Shown here piece after piece: positions 13,489 to 14,439 of a stretch of DNA of 14,439 nucleotides (positions within the stretch are counted from its first letter, which is position 1; every line of letters begins with the position of its first letter). The notes beneath the pieces were generated by a model that saw only the letters and a program-made list of their open reading frames with translations, did not search any database and was not told the DNA's origin. This DNA comes from SIG291 sp045543455. Lineage in GTDB: Bacteria > Bacillota > Clostridia > Lachnospirales > Lachnospiraceae. Made by a program: the position numbers and the translations under genes. The DNA is taken from positions 1 to 14,439 of the forward strand of contig JAZQMK010000055.1 of the NCBI GenBank assembly GCA_045543455.1, given 5' to 3'.

Positions 13489-14439
13489 ATGAAACAGTGT
13501 GTTTTGGGAATTGTAGCACATGTTGATTCCGGTAAGACAACGCTTTCGGAGAGCCTTTTGTATCAAAGTGGTAATTTAAGAAAATTAGGACGAGTTGATA
13601 ATCAGGACGCGTTTTTAGATACACATCATATAGAAAAAGAAAGAGGAATAACGATATTTTCAAAGCAGGCTGTTTTTAATACTGAAAAAACAGCCATTAC
13701 TCTTATAGACACTCCGGGACATGTGGATTTTGGACCTGAGATGGAGCGAAGCTTAATGATATTAGACTACGCAATACTTGTAATAAGTGGAGTAGATGGT
13801 GTGGCTTCACACACAAGAACCTTATGGTATCTTTTGGAAAAATATAATATTCCTACATTTATTTTCGTTAACAAAATGGACCAGGAAATTGCTGATAAGG
13901 ATAAGGTTTTTGCTCAGATAAAGGAAATGCTTTCAGAGGAAATAGTGGATTTTATGGATGAATCTAAAGAAAGCTTTTATGAAAATATAGCATCTTTAGA
14001 TGAAACAACAATGGAGAAATATTTTGTAAGTGGCACAGTTTTGGAAGAAGACATTAAGGAACTTATTTTTGAAAGAAAGATTTTTCCATGCTTTTTCGGC
14101 TCAGCATTAAAAAATGAAAATATAGATAAGCTTATATTGGGTATTGATAAATATACAAAGAAAAAGACATATCAGGAAGAGTTTAGTGCAAGGGTTTATA
14201 AAATAAGTACTGATGAACAGGGAAACAGACTTACATTTGTAAAGGTAACAGGTGGCTGTATAAATGTAAGAGATTCCATTATGGATGAAAAGGTAACTCA
14301 GATAAGAATTTATTCAGGTGCAAAATACACTGCAAAAAATACAGTATATGCTGGTGAAGTATGCGCTCTTACAGGTCTGAATAATACAAAGACAGGACAA
14401 TGTTTAGGTGCTTTTAAAGAGGAATATAATCCGTTTTTA
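13489..14439 (+). CDS. TetM/EF-G-like translational GTPase, 3' end outside window
   Basis: The first 317 codons of a gene that stays open to the window edge. All GTPase motifs are present: G1 AHVDSGKTT (10-18), switch-I ERGIT (51-55, T55), G3 DTPGH (74-78), G4 NKMD (128-131) and G5 SAL (205-207). A beta-barrel domain II begins around 235. The layout and the ITELG-like stretch RKLGRVDNQ place it with the ribosomal-protection/EF-G branch (TetM, TetO relatives) rather than EF-Tu. It is divergent from the TetM I remember, so it is more likely a chromosomal clostridial paralogue than a mobile tetracycline-resistance gene. No mobile-element signature surrounds it. AAAGGGAGGT (13472-13481) lies 7 bases before the ATG, 18 bp after the ThiT-like gene, so it is probably part of the same operon. 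Domains III to V cannot be assessed. Confidence 0.87.
   Translation, partial: MKQCVLGIVAHVDSGKTTLSESLLYQSGNLRKLGRVDNQDAFLDTHHIEKERGITIFSKQAVFNTEKTAITLIDTPGHVDFGPEMERSLMILDYAILVISGVDGVASHTRTLWYLLEKYNIPTFIFVNKMDQEIADKDKVFAQIKEMLSEEIVDFMDESKESFYENIASLDETTMEKYFVSGTVLEEDIKELIFERKIFPCFFGSALKNENIDKLILGIDKYTKKKTYQEEFSARVYKISTDEQGNRLTFVKVTGGCINVRDSIMDEKVTQIRIYSGAKYTAKNTVYAGEVCALTGLNNTKTGQCLGAFKEEYNPFL

Overview
The window is an AT-rich stretch of chromosome that looks like a Firmicute of the class Clostridia, most likely family Lachnospiraceae. The reasons are strong purine-rich Shine-Dalgarno sites (AAGGAG, GGGAGG), textbook sigma-A promoters, tight gene spacing and the protein families present: an NRQQLADFL-type Crp/Fnr regulator, an SBP-sensor hybrid kinase, ThiT and a TetM-like GTPase. 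This assignment rests on recalled family resemblance, not on a search. I see no rRNA, tRNA, CRISPR array, insertion sequence or phage gene.

Layout. (1) Positions 1-200 hold no gene. They contain a mosaic of at least five perfect or near-perfect hairpins, two of them bordered by a conserved connector. This is the most unusual non-coding structure here. (2) Positions 284-4581, plus strand, carry a Crp/Fnr regulator, an OmpR-type response regulator, a histidine kinase with a large unrecognised extracellular domain, and an in-frame fusion of a FlaR-like P-loop kinase domain with a Cof-type HAD phosphatase. The last three genes are translationally packed (1-bp gap, then a 4-bp ATGA overlap). The unit ends at a strong bidirectional terminator. 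(3) A minus-strand DHH/DHHA1 phosphoesterase (4638-5558) shares a divergent promoter region with a plus-strand polytopic membrane protein (5707-7797). That protein converges on, and overlaps by 37 bp, a minus-strand two-TM DUF3592-like protein (7761-8552). (4) From 8692 to the right edge a plus-strand operon encodes a BvgS-like hybrid histidine kinase, a CopA-type Cu(+) ATPase, a ThiT-like thiamine ECF S-component and a TetM/EF-G-like GTPase that runs off the window. Intergenic gaps in this operon are 2, 4 and 18 bp.

How the parts may work together (inference). The first unit is a sensing module: the kinase and response regulator form a cognate pair, and the fusion enzyme is co-expressed with them. 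In the last operon, the kinase lies 2 bp before the copper ATPase and has cysteines in its extracellular domain. This suggests, without proving it, a link between envelope sensing and metal export. The thiamine S-component has no riboswitch of its own because it sits inside this operon.
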